64,000 nt of DNA from Phylloscopus collybita (Eukaryota; Chordata; Aves; Passeriformes; Phylloscopidae): assembly GCA_027886175.1 (NCBI GenBank), contig JAJNNQ010000005.1:3894501-3958500 (forward strand), given 5' to 3'. Below, piece after piece: positions 36,291 to 47,498 of this stretch. Within the stretch, counting starts at the first letter, position 1; every line of letters starts with the position of its first letter. Both the position numbers and the translations under genes were made by a program. The notes under the pieces are model-generated. The model saw nothing but the letters and a program-made list of their open reading frames with translations, made no database searches and was not told where the DNA came from.

Positions 36291-36719
36291 GCTGCTGTGT
36301 CTTGAGGCTGCCCGAAGAGGAAAGAAAAAAAAAAAAAAAATCATTCCCTGGCAGAGATGAGTCTGTGGAAAGTACGGCCTGAAGCAGACAGCCGAAAGGA
36401 AAGAGAGGGAAAGAGAGTTTTCAGTCCTTTTTGGTTCTGCGTGGGCAGCCAGGACCTCGTATCACCTCCGACCCCAGCTGGCAGGGGCTTGCCCTGGTGT
36501 GGGGGATGCTTTTCCCTCAAGTGCTGCCTCTGTGATTTGGGCTGCATCAGCTGCAGCAGGGTGAGCCGGCTGGGGGATGCTGAGGCTCCTGCAGGCTTAT
36601 CTGATGGGCAGCAGTTCAACAGGGATGCCGTGATAACGAGGACGCTGTGATCTGCTGCTCCTGCTGCTGGATGTCAGCGTATTTTCAGTGCCTCAAGGAC
36701 AGCGTTTGGCTAGGGAGAG

Positions 36720-36830
36720 AATTCCAGAAATGGCAGATTGTACTTAATTGGTGATGTAATTAGTAACGCAATTATAAATTGTCTAATGCCAGGAGTGCAT
36801 TGTGGCTAATAACAGCCTGTGCCATGAGAA
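36720..36830. promoter_or_regulatory. Candidate conserved non-coding element, TAAT-rich
   Basis: TACTTAATTGGTGATGTAATTAG, AACGCAATTATAAATTGTCTAATGCC and GGCTAATAACAGCC give at least five TAAT/ATTA cores in about 90 bases. Such density fits a homeodomain-bound enhancer but could be chance in AT-rich DNA. Confidence 0.35.
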
Positions 36831-39800
36831 TACATTTGGATCCCGGCTCTGGGCTGGCATCCTGTGCTGGCTGCTCCCACAGCTCATCAGCAAGTTACAA
36901 AGACCAAATCCTGGTGGGTCCTTCCCTGGAAGGAGGCTGGGTGAAGGGCTGCTGGTGGAACTCCTGCAGTGCTCCAACAGCATTTGCTGACAGCCCTCTC
37001 CTTGTCTGTTCCCTGAAATCCCAGCTGTGTGGAACACAAACATCCTCCTTTCCCCTTTCTCCTCCTTTAGATCACAGCAGAATAGACATATTTCTCTGCA
37101 AACAGGGAACATTACTGTCTCTGAATCTGTGCTAGGGTTTTGAAGCCTTGAAACCCCTGAAAGTTCCCATTTCTGTGTGGTTCATTGCTGAGGTGGCAGG
37201 AACTGGCTGGCTCCACCACCAATATCAAGAGCAGTGGCAGAGTGTGATGAGCTTCCTGGAGGTGCTTGGAGGAGAAGAGGAAGGAACACAGAGCCCAGTA
37301 ATTTGGGAGTGGACATAACAGTGTGCCTTGGGTATTTTTCAACACACTGATTTCAGAACAGGAGATTTATGTTTGCATGGGTACCCATGGAAATGAATGT
37401 GTCTGGCCATATGCCTCCCGTTACAGGATTAAGACCTTGGTCAAAAATTCTGGCATGAAGAATAGTCCTATTTGATGTAGCTCTAAGAAAGAGAATAGTT
37501 TTGATCATATGAGGAGAGATTATGAGAACAAAGATGGTACTTTCTTGCATAATTACTAAATTATCATTATCCCATAAGTGCAAGCTTCTGGGTAGCTCAG
37601 TTAGTGTCTTAAAGCAAACATTTGTTATAACTTGCTCCAGAGTTTTCATCACATGGCTTTAGATTTCTCTAACTTCTTATTCTTCCACCAGTCAGCTGAA
37701 TAATTAAATCGCTAGTCTGGGGATTTTATTGTGCTGAAAATCTGCAATTGAGCATTTGTTGCACTGAAAATGGACACATTTCTTTTCCAGATACATTTGG
37801 ACACAGTAGGGATCTGAATCTCTAGTGATTTCATTTATAGAAGTTCCACAAGTGTTAAATGGTATTAAATTAAGTGAAATGAAAGACTCTGAGTCCAAAT
37901 ATTTCACATCTCTGTACAAATAGCTTCTTCTATTATTGAAGCATAAAAGTTGCAGGCTTGCCCTTACATTTCATCACGGTGAGTGAGGATTTAGCCCTGG
38001 GACACCTCGTAAAGGTGATGAGTGTCAGTGTGCCCATGCACCACTTTCCCATCTGTGCAAGGTGAAATGCAGGCAAACAGCCTTTTCATTTCCTCACCTT
38101 CACAAAATGCCTCACAGTTTGTTTTCCTCTGGCCTATCTGGAGCTCTGGGCTGTTGACACTGCACATTAATTCTTCTTTCGGAAGCTGTTTGTGTTTGGG
38201 AGCCTGGCACCGTGTGCTCCAGAGCCCAGTGAGTAACACTCCCTGGTAGGAGCTGATCCTGCAGAACGGGTTTGACACAGCCCCCTGGCCTCTGCTTTCA
38301 GAGGTGGACATGCACAGACATCAGGGCAGGGACTAAGTGCTGCCCAGGACAGAGAGGGATGAAGGATGAAAGCTCAAGCTTTGGGGTTTATTTTAAAAGC
38401 TGCCTCCAGTGAAGCTTATTAAAGGCTGAAAGGAGGAATGACTCGACCTTCAGGAGCAGTAGCTGCCCAGCTGTTCCACCCCCCAGCTAATCCCTGTGTC
38501 CTGGTGGAGGTTTACCAAAATTAGTACTTGCTGGCTTTCATGTCAGAGAAGCCTTTAATATCTGGTTCCTCAAAACCTGAACCCTGACATTAGCAGGGGT
38601 TATGGAGGCTGCAGTGAGGTAAATCTTGTTATTTCACAAAGTTGATTGAGTTTGTCTTGATTTTAGATGGCTCAGTGCGTGGTGCTCTCCTCAGGCTTGA
38701 CCCCCTGCCTACTGAAGTCACTAAAAGACTTGTGTGGATGTCAGCAGGGTTTGGGTCAGGCATCCAGTGTGATAATGATGCCTTTTTAACCCACTGACAT
38801 CATTCAGAACCTGCTCATTGCACAAAAAAAAACCAAACAGGTTTCTGGATATGTAACCAGCTCTTGCCATTCCGTTGGCAGCAACGTCTGGGGAGGTGCC
38901 CACCCCGTGCTAGTGTGTGACAGATGGGGATGTGTGCTGAGAGCAGCACATCCACAGTGCCCTGCTTCAACACACGGCACTGAACAGAAAATGACCTGGC
39001 TTGGTTTGCTGAAACTCTTGTCATTTAAAAAAAATCTCCAATTACCACTGACTAACCCTTTGAGAAGGGCGTTTTGGAGTGAAATGGGGCTGAGCTTTGC
39101 CCCATGGTGGTTTATGAAGCTTTGTAAGCATTGCTGGGATGTCTTCTGAACAAACACCAAACAAATGGTGCCAACCAGAGGCCACTGGGCCTCCTCAGTG
39201 TTTGGATCTCCTGTCCCTGGTGTATTTTCTCCTCTGAATTACAATCTCCCTCCCCTCGTGTACACGGACCTCTTGAGCTGACCCATCTGTTAAGCATCAT
39301 GTGTCTGCTGTAAAAGCATAGCTTTGTTCTCTGCCCAGCTATCTGAGCCCCTGGAAATCTCTTGTATCTACATCCTTTAAGGCTTGATGCCTTCCAAATC
39401 TCTTCTCTCACCTTGATTTCTGTGTTCTGTGGTTTGGGCACTCCCTGCCTTGGCCACCCTGCTTCAAAAGACACACAGAAGAGAATTTTGCTGCTTTTTA
39501 GACAGAAACCATTGGTGGTGTTCCTCCTTTGGGGGTTTCTTCCCTGGAATGGGAGCCACCAAGACTTTATAATCATTTGTTATCACTGTTTTGAGAGCTA
39601 CACATCAGAGACCCACGAGCAAACATGGTTAGTGAAAAAGCTGAAAAATGTCCTCAAATAATTAACTGAAATATTAATTACTCATCTCAGGAGAAAATTA
39701 GGAGGGAGAAATCAGGGTGCTTCCCTGAAAGCAGGGTGAGGACAGGGCAGCTACAGGTCCCCAGAGGGTTGGGGTAGCACTGCACCCCAAATTTAGGGTT

Positions 39801-41921
39801 GTCCTCAGTGTCCTACCCCCCACCACACTGCCTGCCTTCTGCCAGCCCATCTGCCTTTCAGACACCACTGGGAAAAGCATTTATTCTGTTCCAGCACATG
39901 TGAGTGACTGAGAAGTCTCCAAAGGCAGTTGAAGTATTTCATGCGTCTCGCAGGACCTATTGCAGGTTTCTGCAGGCTCTCCTTGGGAAGCTGTGGCTGC
40001 TGAGGGACTGTGGGAAGTGGGTGGAGGACACACCAGGAGGTTTTGGAAGCCTGGGCTGCTCCCTGTGGTGCCACCACCAGCCACTGCTCAGGAGCAAGAG
40101 CTGAGTCTGGCCTCACCCCATGCTCTTGCCGTGGCTCCTACTGCTGCCCTGTGCTTCGCTTCAAATTAGGATGATTTGCATAGAGAACGCTGGCTGTGTG
40201 GATATTTTTAGGCTGATAAAATTACAGAGATAAGCTGGGACAATGAATTGAATCAAGGGAGTGGCTTTGGGCTCCTGTTTCCCCTGCAAACAGCTCCTGC
40301 TTTATTTATAGCTGCACGTATGTGCGTGCATGGCTACGTGTTCACCCCTTTCCCGAAATCAGATCAAATCTTCCTGGCACAGATGACTCCCAGTCCATGT
40401 TCCCTTATTTATCAAAGGCCCATCACATCAGGTTTCATGTCTAAGTCATACCTAGAAATGCATGAAGCAGAGCTTTTTTGAGCTGAATTAAGATCAAATG
40501 AGTAGGAGGTGCAGCTATGAGCCTTTGATGTAGACAAGCCAGGAAAGCTCTCTCCACGGCGAGGGGCTGGGAGACACCCTCTCCTTCCCAGCACAACTCA
40601 ATTCCCTCTCCTTACAAATTGCTTAAATAACTAATAGCTTAAAAGGGTGCTCCCATGTGCACTCACTGGCTTTCTGATCACTTCAGAGCTGTCCATCCGA
40701 CTTGTAACAAAGATCTTTGTGCTCTGCCTCCACAATGCTGCTACAGCAGTTGTAAGAGTAATTAATAACATTACAACCACTCTTGATTTACAACCACTGC
40801 TAAGGCTGGCCAGGGAGTAAAATTGTGCTTGGATTCAGGCCTGTTTGTTTTAATCAGGCTGCTGAAGCACTTTTAACTTGTTTAAATACCTGTGAGCCTT
40901 GGTCTGAAGTGATTGTTTCTATTAGTCAGGAGGATGTATTGCTCAGGGATTGAGCTTCAGAGTGAGTGGTATGGCTGGGGAATGGGTTGGGCTGTGAATA
41001 CCCAGGACATGGTGGGCATGGGCTGTGCAGGGTAGAGGTTTTGTGCTCACAGGACTGCCTGTAATGCTTTTGCACGTTTTATACAGAGCTGGGAAAAGGA
41101 AATGGGAGTAAAGCCCATGCTGTCAGGGCTGGAGGGAGGGAGGGAGAAGCTCAGGCTTTACTTTGTTTTACAGGATTTTAGGTCAGGGCTGGCCTGCGAG
41201 GGAGGTGGGAGACGGTGCTGTAAGTTTTGTCAGTCACAGATCTCTCTGCCACTCCTAAGCAAAGCAGACATATTAAACAAAAACCCCAGGTGCTGACTCG
41301 ACTCATGCTGGCTCAGGAGCTGCTTATTCTTGAACATCAGGTTGAAAACCTTCAGCTGCCTGCGTGCAGATGAAGCAGATAGATCAGAGTCCCTCTTGCT
41401 GGACTCTGAAGCAAAACAAACACAGCAATGTGCTCCGACCTGCAGGAAGGGGATTTCTTTGGCTGTTTATCTCCTCCCAGGGGAGCTGTCCCTGCCTGTT
41501 TGCAGTGCTCACTGCTAGGACCAGGTGTCTTCTTCTTGCTGCTCTCACAGAGCCACTGGGGCTGGTAAATGTCAGCAGGGAGGCAAGGCAGACTCCTTTG
41601 TGTGGGGTTCCTCTGTCCCCGTTGTCCAAAGTCCTGTGCAATCACAGAACTCAGACACGCAAAATTACATCTGGGTGAAGAAAGAAAATAAAGTGTAACT
41701 TACAGTTCACTCTCCCCCCACTCAAAGGAATAAGATTAGAAGTTAATGGCTTGTCTAAAGTCATCCATCTCTTGAAAGGCTTTGAGACTTCAAAAAGGCC
41801 AGGCTGGGCAAATGCCCCGAGATGACTGCTTCTACTAGCAATTCTGCTGTATCTTGAATTTATTCTTTTAGGGTTTATTGTATCTTTTAAGTCACAAAAT
41901 TAAGGTATTTCTTTTGTACAT

Positions 41922-42006
41922 CTAGTGCAAGGTGTCCCCACCCACGGTGGGGAAGTTGGAAAGAAATTATCTTTAAGGTCTCTTTCAGCCCAAACCATTC
42001 TATCAT
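41922..42006 (+). mobile_element. CR1 LINE fragment, 3' tail
   Basis: GCAAGGTGTCCCCACCCACGG, then ATTATCTTTAAGGTCTCTTTC, CAGCCCAAACCATTCTATCAT, is the diverged CR1 3' terminus on the + strand. Only the last 85 bases are present. Confidence 0.9.
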
Positions 42007-42449
42007 CATTTGTGAGGACTGACTGATCTTCAGCAATCATTCTATCATTTCATGTCCTTTTGGTCCAGCACAACTCTCCTCAAAGGACTGGCATGATCAG
42101 CATTTCTTATCCAGGAAAGTGAGCACTGCACAGAGATGTCACCTCCATAGACATTGAGATCTGATGGGCAACTTACAGACTTGAGACTCAATTTCAGAAG
42201 TTTAAGATGCTTCAACTGGTGGCAAACCAGTGGGGTTTGTGTCTTAAACTCTTTTGCTAGACATTTAGCTACTTTTCCCTGTCTCATCTTTTTCCTACTA
42301 GCAGCATTTCACAGTAGTTTTAACCACGTGGATAGAAGATATGAAAGAATATTCACTGGATTGTATTTATTCATTTAATAACTCATAACTCATTTGATTT
42401 CTGTAAAAGTGACAAACAATTATTGCACCTTCCTCGGGTCAGCCATACA

Positions 42450-42486
42450 CCATAGATGAGAAATACCATAGATGAGAAATACCATA
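42450..42486. repeat. 16-bp tandem duplication
   Basis: CCATAGATGAGAAATA occurs twice in perfect tandem, followed by the first five bases of a third unit. Confidence 0.9.
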
Positions 42487-43017
42487 TTCTCATGTCCTTA
42501 CTTTGATAAAATAGGTTTTGTGGTCTTTAACAGGGAGGAAGAGTTACAAATCAAGATCTGAAAGTGGCATAAACTCACATTGTTTGTCTTTGGGCAGAAG
42601 ATGAGCCCGAAAAACCAAGCTGAAATCTCAGTTTTATCCCATATGATATTTCTCACAGTTAGAGTCCAGGGTGTTGCAACACTGATTTAAGCCAACAACA
42701 AAATGTAGGTCCAGTCCTGGCCGTAAGTTTTGGATTCACCTTTATTTCTCTGGCTGCTTCAACCCTGACACAGAGGACGATGATTCAGTCAAAGCTGCCT
42801 AGCAAAGTGCTCCCTGTACTTTTTTATCAGCAGAAGTTTCCTTGATCACCATGTTCCTGCTATTTCCCAGGCTCTGATATTAACAGCATGAGTTGCCTGC
42901 AAAGTAGCACAAGGCAGGGAAACACCACAGCATCTCTTCCTTCTGAGCAGCCCTTCCAGACTCCTCTCCTTGGTTGCTAGGACAATCTGGGTACGGCAGC
43001 ACTCGGAATGACAAATT

Positions 43018-43108
43018 AAAAAAAAAAAAAAAAACAACAAAAAACAAAAAACAAAAAAAAAAAAAACAAAAAAAACAAAAAAAACAAAAAACAAAAAACA
43101 AAAAAAAA
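43018..43108. repeat. A-rich tract with AAAAAC units
   Basis: Ninety-one bases of A broken only by single Cs, roughly (A4-13 C)n. It is a low-complexity tract, and its complement gives phenylalanine-rich spurious peptides. Confidence 0.95.
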
Positions 43109-43124
43109 GTCACTTTTTCCAACT

Positions 43125-43320
43125 TTAGGTGCTACAACAATTAAACACAAACAAATTAAATGAAAATAATTAACGTTCAAATAGAACCCCGGTGTCATTA
43201 AAGATCTGCAGTCATATCCGTGCAGACCCATAGTAATTGCAATACATGCACAGTAATAGAAGCCTAATGGTTGCAAAATGTTCTTTGGATTAATTGGCTT
43301 TGGCAGCTTACACACTCACA
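43125..43320. promoter_or_regulatory. Candidate conserved non-coding element
   Basis: It starts a few bases past the A-rich tract and is repeat-free. It is dense in ACAATTAAAC, AAAATAATTAACG, GTCATTAAAG, GTAATTGC and GGATTAATTGGC motifs and keeps a few CpGs (AACG, CCGG, CCGT). This is the texture of a homeodomain-bound enhancer. There is no direct evidence of conservation. Confidence 0.4.
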
Positions 43321-44567
43321 TGATTTTCTACATTTTTGCCCATCCTGACAATCATTCTGTGCTCTAGGCAAGCTTTGCCTGAGCTGTCTGTCTTTATAAC
43401 CATCACATTATTCTGGCTTTTTGAACATCATAGTGCAGTAGTTTGCCTCTCAGCTTCCAGTATGGTTTAATCATGTCCTTATTTGTGCACTATTGTGCAG
43501 GGGATGGCTGCTCCTTCCCTCTGGAGAGCAGGCAGCTTGCACAGGAGTGCCAGCAGTGATCCTGGAGCCGTGGAAGGAGAGTGGTGGGGCCTGTGGGACT
43601 GTGGGCACTGACTGATCACAGAGAGGGGGCAACACTCAGGGATCAGCACAGAAACAACAGGAGGTCCTAGCATGGGTTAGGGAATGAATGCCAAACCGTG
43701 GCTATTTCCATGTGAATAATGTTCATTGTAAAAAAAACCACCGAGCAAGGGCTGGGAGCGTGGCCTCCAAACCCACTCTGGTTTGATAAACTCATTCCAG
43801 AGCAGCTGCAGCTAGGAGACATCACTGCCCCTAATTCCCCACAAAACCAGGGCTCTCAGCAGGGCAGCTCCAGGTCAGCAGGACCATGACCCAGAGACAT
43901 CCTGTGCCCCACTGGAGCCCCATCCTCACAGCAGGAGAGGATTTCACAGAGCTGTAACTCTGACTCTGCAAGAGCTGAGGCCCTTGCCTTGAATTAGATG
44001 ACACTTAAGCAGGGACTTAAGTGCCTGGCTGCATCAGGGACTAAATTGCTTGGAATAAGGGAAGATGACTTGCAACAGAGAGGCCACAGTACGGCAGATT
44101 AAGCCTGCCTTTAAAAGTTAGAGTTATGGAATTAAATCAGCACCAGTGTTGGCACTGAAGTGAACCTGCAGTAGGACGAGGCGTGGTGGAAGCATTTTTT
44201 TGTTGCTTCTTGCTGTGAGTTCAGAAAAGATGCAATATGGTCCTACCAGAAAGATGCTATCACTTCTGAAAAGAACAATGGCATTGCTGGTATCTCACAG
44301 AACATCTTGAGGGAAATGAGGAAAACATCCCCAAACCGATGTACAGCTCGGGCCCTGCAGGTGATGTGGGTTTGTTTCTGTCACATTTAAGCTGTGCAGT
44401 ACCTTAGGCAGGGAGCAGCAGGGGCTGGGCACCGTGGGAAGCTGCAGGGAAATCCTTAACCTGCGTGGTCTGCATGCAGAGCAATGTGTGTGCTGGAACT
44501 TTGAAATCTGGGCTTGTTTGAAGCTGAAACTTGAAAGCAAACCTCCAGGGAGGAAGCAGTGTGAACC

Positions 44568-44588
44568 TTTTTTTTTTTTTTTTTTTTT
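44568..44588. repeat. Poly-T run of 21
   Basis: An uninterrupted run of 21 Ts. No adjoining retrotransposon body was recognised, so it is either a microsatellite or the tail of a decayed minus-strand retrocopy. Confidence 0.9.
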
Positions 44589-46840
44589 AACCCTGGAAAC
44601 TAAGAGCACTTTCTGCTCACAGCTTCACGTAAAGTTGGCTAGATGGGCTCTGAAAAGTCTCTTGACAAAGCATCAGTTCAGGTTTTCAGATCTGCTCCCG
44701 CACCCAAATACAAGGGTATGACTGGAGCTGTGCCATCTCTTTGTGGTTCTGGACTCAAACTGAAGCAAGAGCTGGGTGAGAGGATCCTCAGCAGGTGCTG
44801 TTCCTGTGGTGGGCAGAGGAACTGCAGTAGGCAAAAGCCCTGGCTGGTGGCACTGAAGGTGTGACAGGGCCAGGTCCACGGCACAGTGACCTCCAGCTAC
44901 CAAACAACCTCATCCCAGCCCCTTCTGTCATTGCTAATGTTTGTAGAAATGTCTTAAAGTTTCCCCTCCCAGAATCTGGGCTCCAGAATGTCCCATCCTG
45001 TAGCATTTGGGCTTCTTCCAGCTCTCCTGCAGTCTGTAGGACCCTGCAGCCAGCTTTGGGAGAGCAGTGCTGTCCCTCCTCTCACATGCAGTTATGGTAT
45101 GAGTACACTGCAGCTCCACAGCTCCCTCTGAAACAGCCCTGGCTGGAATGGGCCACAGAGGGCACTGACCCTCTGTCTTTGGAGTGTCAAAGGCTGGTGG
45201 TCTCCCAGGCAAGCTTTGCACAGCCAGGGGTGCACGAGGGGCTCCTGTCGGTACCTGTTGTGCTCATTCATGCAAAACCCATCAGCAGGGCTCTGTGTAT
45301 GGACTAGAGAGTGTCCACCTGTGCCATGGGGGGGACCCAAACAGCACAGACCACCATGGGCCCCAACCCCATCACCAGGGCCAGCAGTGGGTGTGGGGTG
45401 TGATGCAAATTCCTAAGCAGGTCCTATTTTGGGACACGAGCTGCACAAGCCAGCGGGACCACGCTGCCTGGAAACCTCTACGCTGAGTTCCAAATTGCTA
45501 ATCAGCTTGCCTGGCAGAGCTCAGATACCTTCTAAGAAGCACATTCATTTTCAGAACCCAGCCCTGGAGCCAAGGTCACATCTCTGACGCACCCAGACAG
45601 TACAGCGTGTTGTGACAGTCCTTTAAAGAATGATTAAACAAATGTAATAGGCAGGCACGGCTGTGGAGGTCCCATCTGTCTGAGGAAGAGTCAGAAGTTA
45701 ATTTAAGTGACTCCTCCAACATGTTGCCTAATTCCAGAGGCAGCAGAGCTAATTAAGGTGGAGTTGGTCCAGGAGTGTGGTGGTGGTGTGTCAGTGGCAC
45801 GGAGCAAACGCTGCCACAAAGGCACCAGCAAATCACAGCCACTCTAACAAGCCAGTACCGGGCATCCAGAGCCAGAGGAACTGCTCAGCAGCATCATTAA
45901 CCAGATATCTCGGTCCCATTGATAACTTCATGAATATTTCATACTCGTTTCCCACCAGTCTGTGCTGACAACTTGTGACACGGGACTAGCTGGAGTAAAA
46001 TGCACTTAATATGCAGTTGCTGGGGCTGTAAATTTATCATCAGATGTTATTTTCTTAAGAAGACTCTTCCAAGAGCCTGACCAGCTACTCAGCCACTCAA
46101 ATGAGCTCCAAAGGCCAAAGAGCAAGCGGAGCACTTCTCTAATGAGGGTTTTAATGGTTGTGATAACACAGAGCAAGTCAGCAGTGTGGGTCTGCAGCCC
46201 TTCTTAGGGAATGTGAAATTAGCAGATCCCCGAGGACAGCAGCACCAGCTTGAAGGGCCTGTGCCTGGAGAGCAGATGCACCAGTGGCTTCTTTTTCTCT
46301 GATGGGAATGAGTGACTTGGTGCAAAATTTGCTTGCTTTTGCAGAAGGATGATGTGAAGGAGGTCGTGTGTTTGTGTGCCAGCTTTGGGGTTGTTTTCTT
46401 TTGTTTTCTTACTGTCTACTTCACTTAAACTCTGCTTTTAAAACCACCCCATGTGGGGAGGGTGAGGGATGTCAGGCAGGGAAGCTGGGGCTCTGCTGCC
46501 ATCATTGCTCTCTCAGCAGTGAAGCTGCCAGGGAGGTTGCTGAAGCCTCTCCCAGGAAAACCATGGAAGAGTGAAGGGTTTGAGGTACTTGGTCCTGGGA
46601 CAGCTTTGGGCACCTCTTCCCACCAACAACCAGCAAATGAAGTCTGTGCATTCTACTGCAACTCCCAGCAAAACTGAAGCAAAGTCTATTTTGTATGGAT
46701 AAAATGTGCAAGAAGAACCTGGAACATTCTGGGAAGAGCATTGGGCTGCTGGAAGTAGAGCAGGAGCCCCATCAGTGATGAAGCTGGGAGGGGGAAAGCT
46801 GAGAACTCGCTGGGAGAACTCGCTGTGACTGTGAGGAAAG

Positions 46841-47310
46841 CGTCAGGCTGGCCAAAGGCTCTCTCCACGCTCAGTGCCGGGATGGGCCGGCAGCCAGCAG
46901 GGCTGAGGCACCTGCCAACGATGCAGATGGCTGGGGCAGCCAGGGGACGGTGGCCGGGGGTGACAGGGAGCCCCCGGTGACACAGCGGCCCCCGCCTGCA
47001 GGTGACTCAGAGCCCGCAGCTCTGTCCCTGCCGGGATGCTCCGGAGGGCTGCGCTCCCTGCCGTGCTCTCAAACCAAGACATCCCGCGGCGGCTGCCCCG
47101 GCAGTGAGTAATGGCAGAGGTTTTCTCTTCCTTTCCGTTTGTTTTCACAAGCTGAACACCGGCTTTGAAGAAGCTGCGCCTCATCCATCCCCCGGCTCCC
47201 CTCCAGCCACGGCTCCCGGGGGCTGCCGCTGCGGGCAGCATCAGGAATTTTCCTCCGGCCGTGCAGGGCTCTGCCTGCCCGGAGAGACACCAGAGCCACG
47301 GCATCTGAGA
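46841..47310. promoter_or_regulatory. CpG-island-like patch, possible promoter
   Basis: By hand count about 31 CpGs fall in 470 bases, densest at 47030-47105 and 47180-47265. With a GC content near 65% this gives an observed/expected ratio of roughly 0.6, close to the usual island threshold. A strong splice-donor-like GTGAGT lies at 47104-47109, just after the densest part, so a first exon on the + strand is possible. A 160-codon minus-strand open frame spans the patch but looks like nothing known. No TATA box was seen. It may mark the start of an unrecognised (perhaps non-coding) transcript. Confidence 0.45.
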
Positions 47311-47418
47311 GCCACAGCAGCACAAGGTGGGGGATTTCTACCAGCGATGGGTTTTACTGAATTGCCCCCATCCCAGCTCCAAGGAACCTGTGCCAGGCAG
47401 GTTCCAAGTCTGGCAGTC

Positions 47419-47498
47419 ACACACACACCCAAAAAAAAAAACCCAAAAAAACAAAACAAAACAAAAAAACCAAAACAAACCCAAACAAACCCAAACAT
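47419..47498. repeat. A/C-rich low-complexity tract
   Basis: It starts as a short (CA)n and becomes A-runs broken by C, CC or CCC, then about three AAACAAACCC units. It lies about 110 bases past the CpG-island-like patch. Confidence 0.9.

Larger units (their letters stand above)
33576..41921. other. Long unique stretch, no gene seen
   Basis: More than 8 kb without a recognised transposon or exon. It holds a 16-A run at 36325-36340, candidate regulatory segments at 36190-36290 and 36720-36830 (listed separately), AT-rich DNA at 37480-37960, and a segment at 40165-40260 with a POU octamer (40174-40181) that could be another conserved element. A tRNA A-box-like motif at 37593 has no partner. 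Confidence 0.45.
42007..46840. other. Unique sequence with simple repeats, no gene seen
   Basis: Contains two tandem repeats, a long A-rich tract, a 21-T run and a candidate regulatory element (listed separately). 45880-46060 is AT-rich and repeat-free. A POU octamer lies at 45403. No exon or RNA gene was recognised. Confidence 0.45.

Noticed and set aside
37593..37606. tRNA A-box-like TAGCTCAGTTAGTG
   Set aside because: No B box (GGTTCRANNCC) follows at tRNA distance and no cloverleaf can be drawn.
47085..47106. CTCF-like CCGCGGCGG word in the CpG patch
   Set aside because: It fits only part of the CTCF core and breaks at the GGCAG end.
46843..47325. 160-codon minus-strand open frame in the CpG patch
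   Set aside because: GC-rich DNA is poor in stops on all frames, and the other strand has a 168-codon frame in the same place.
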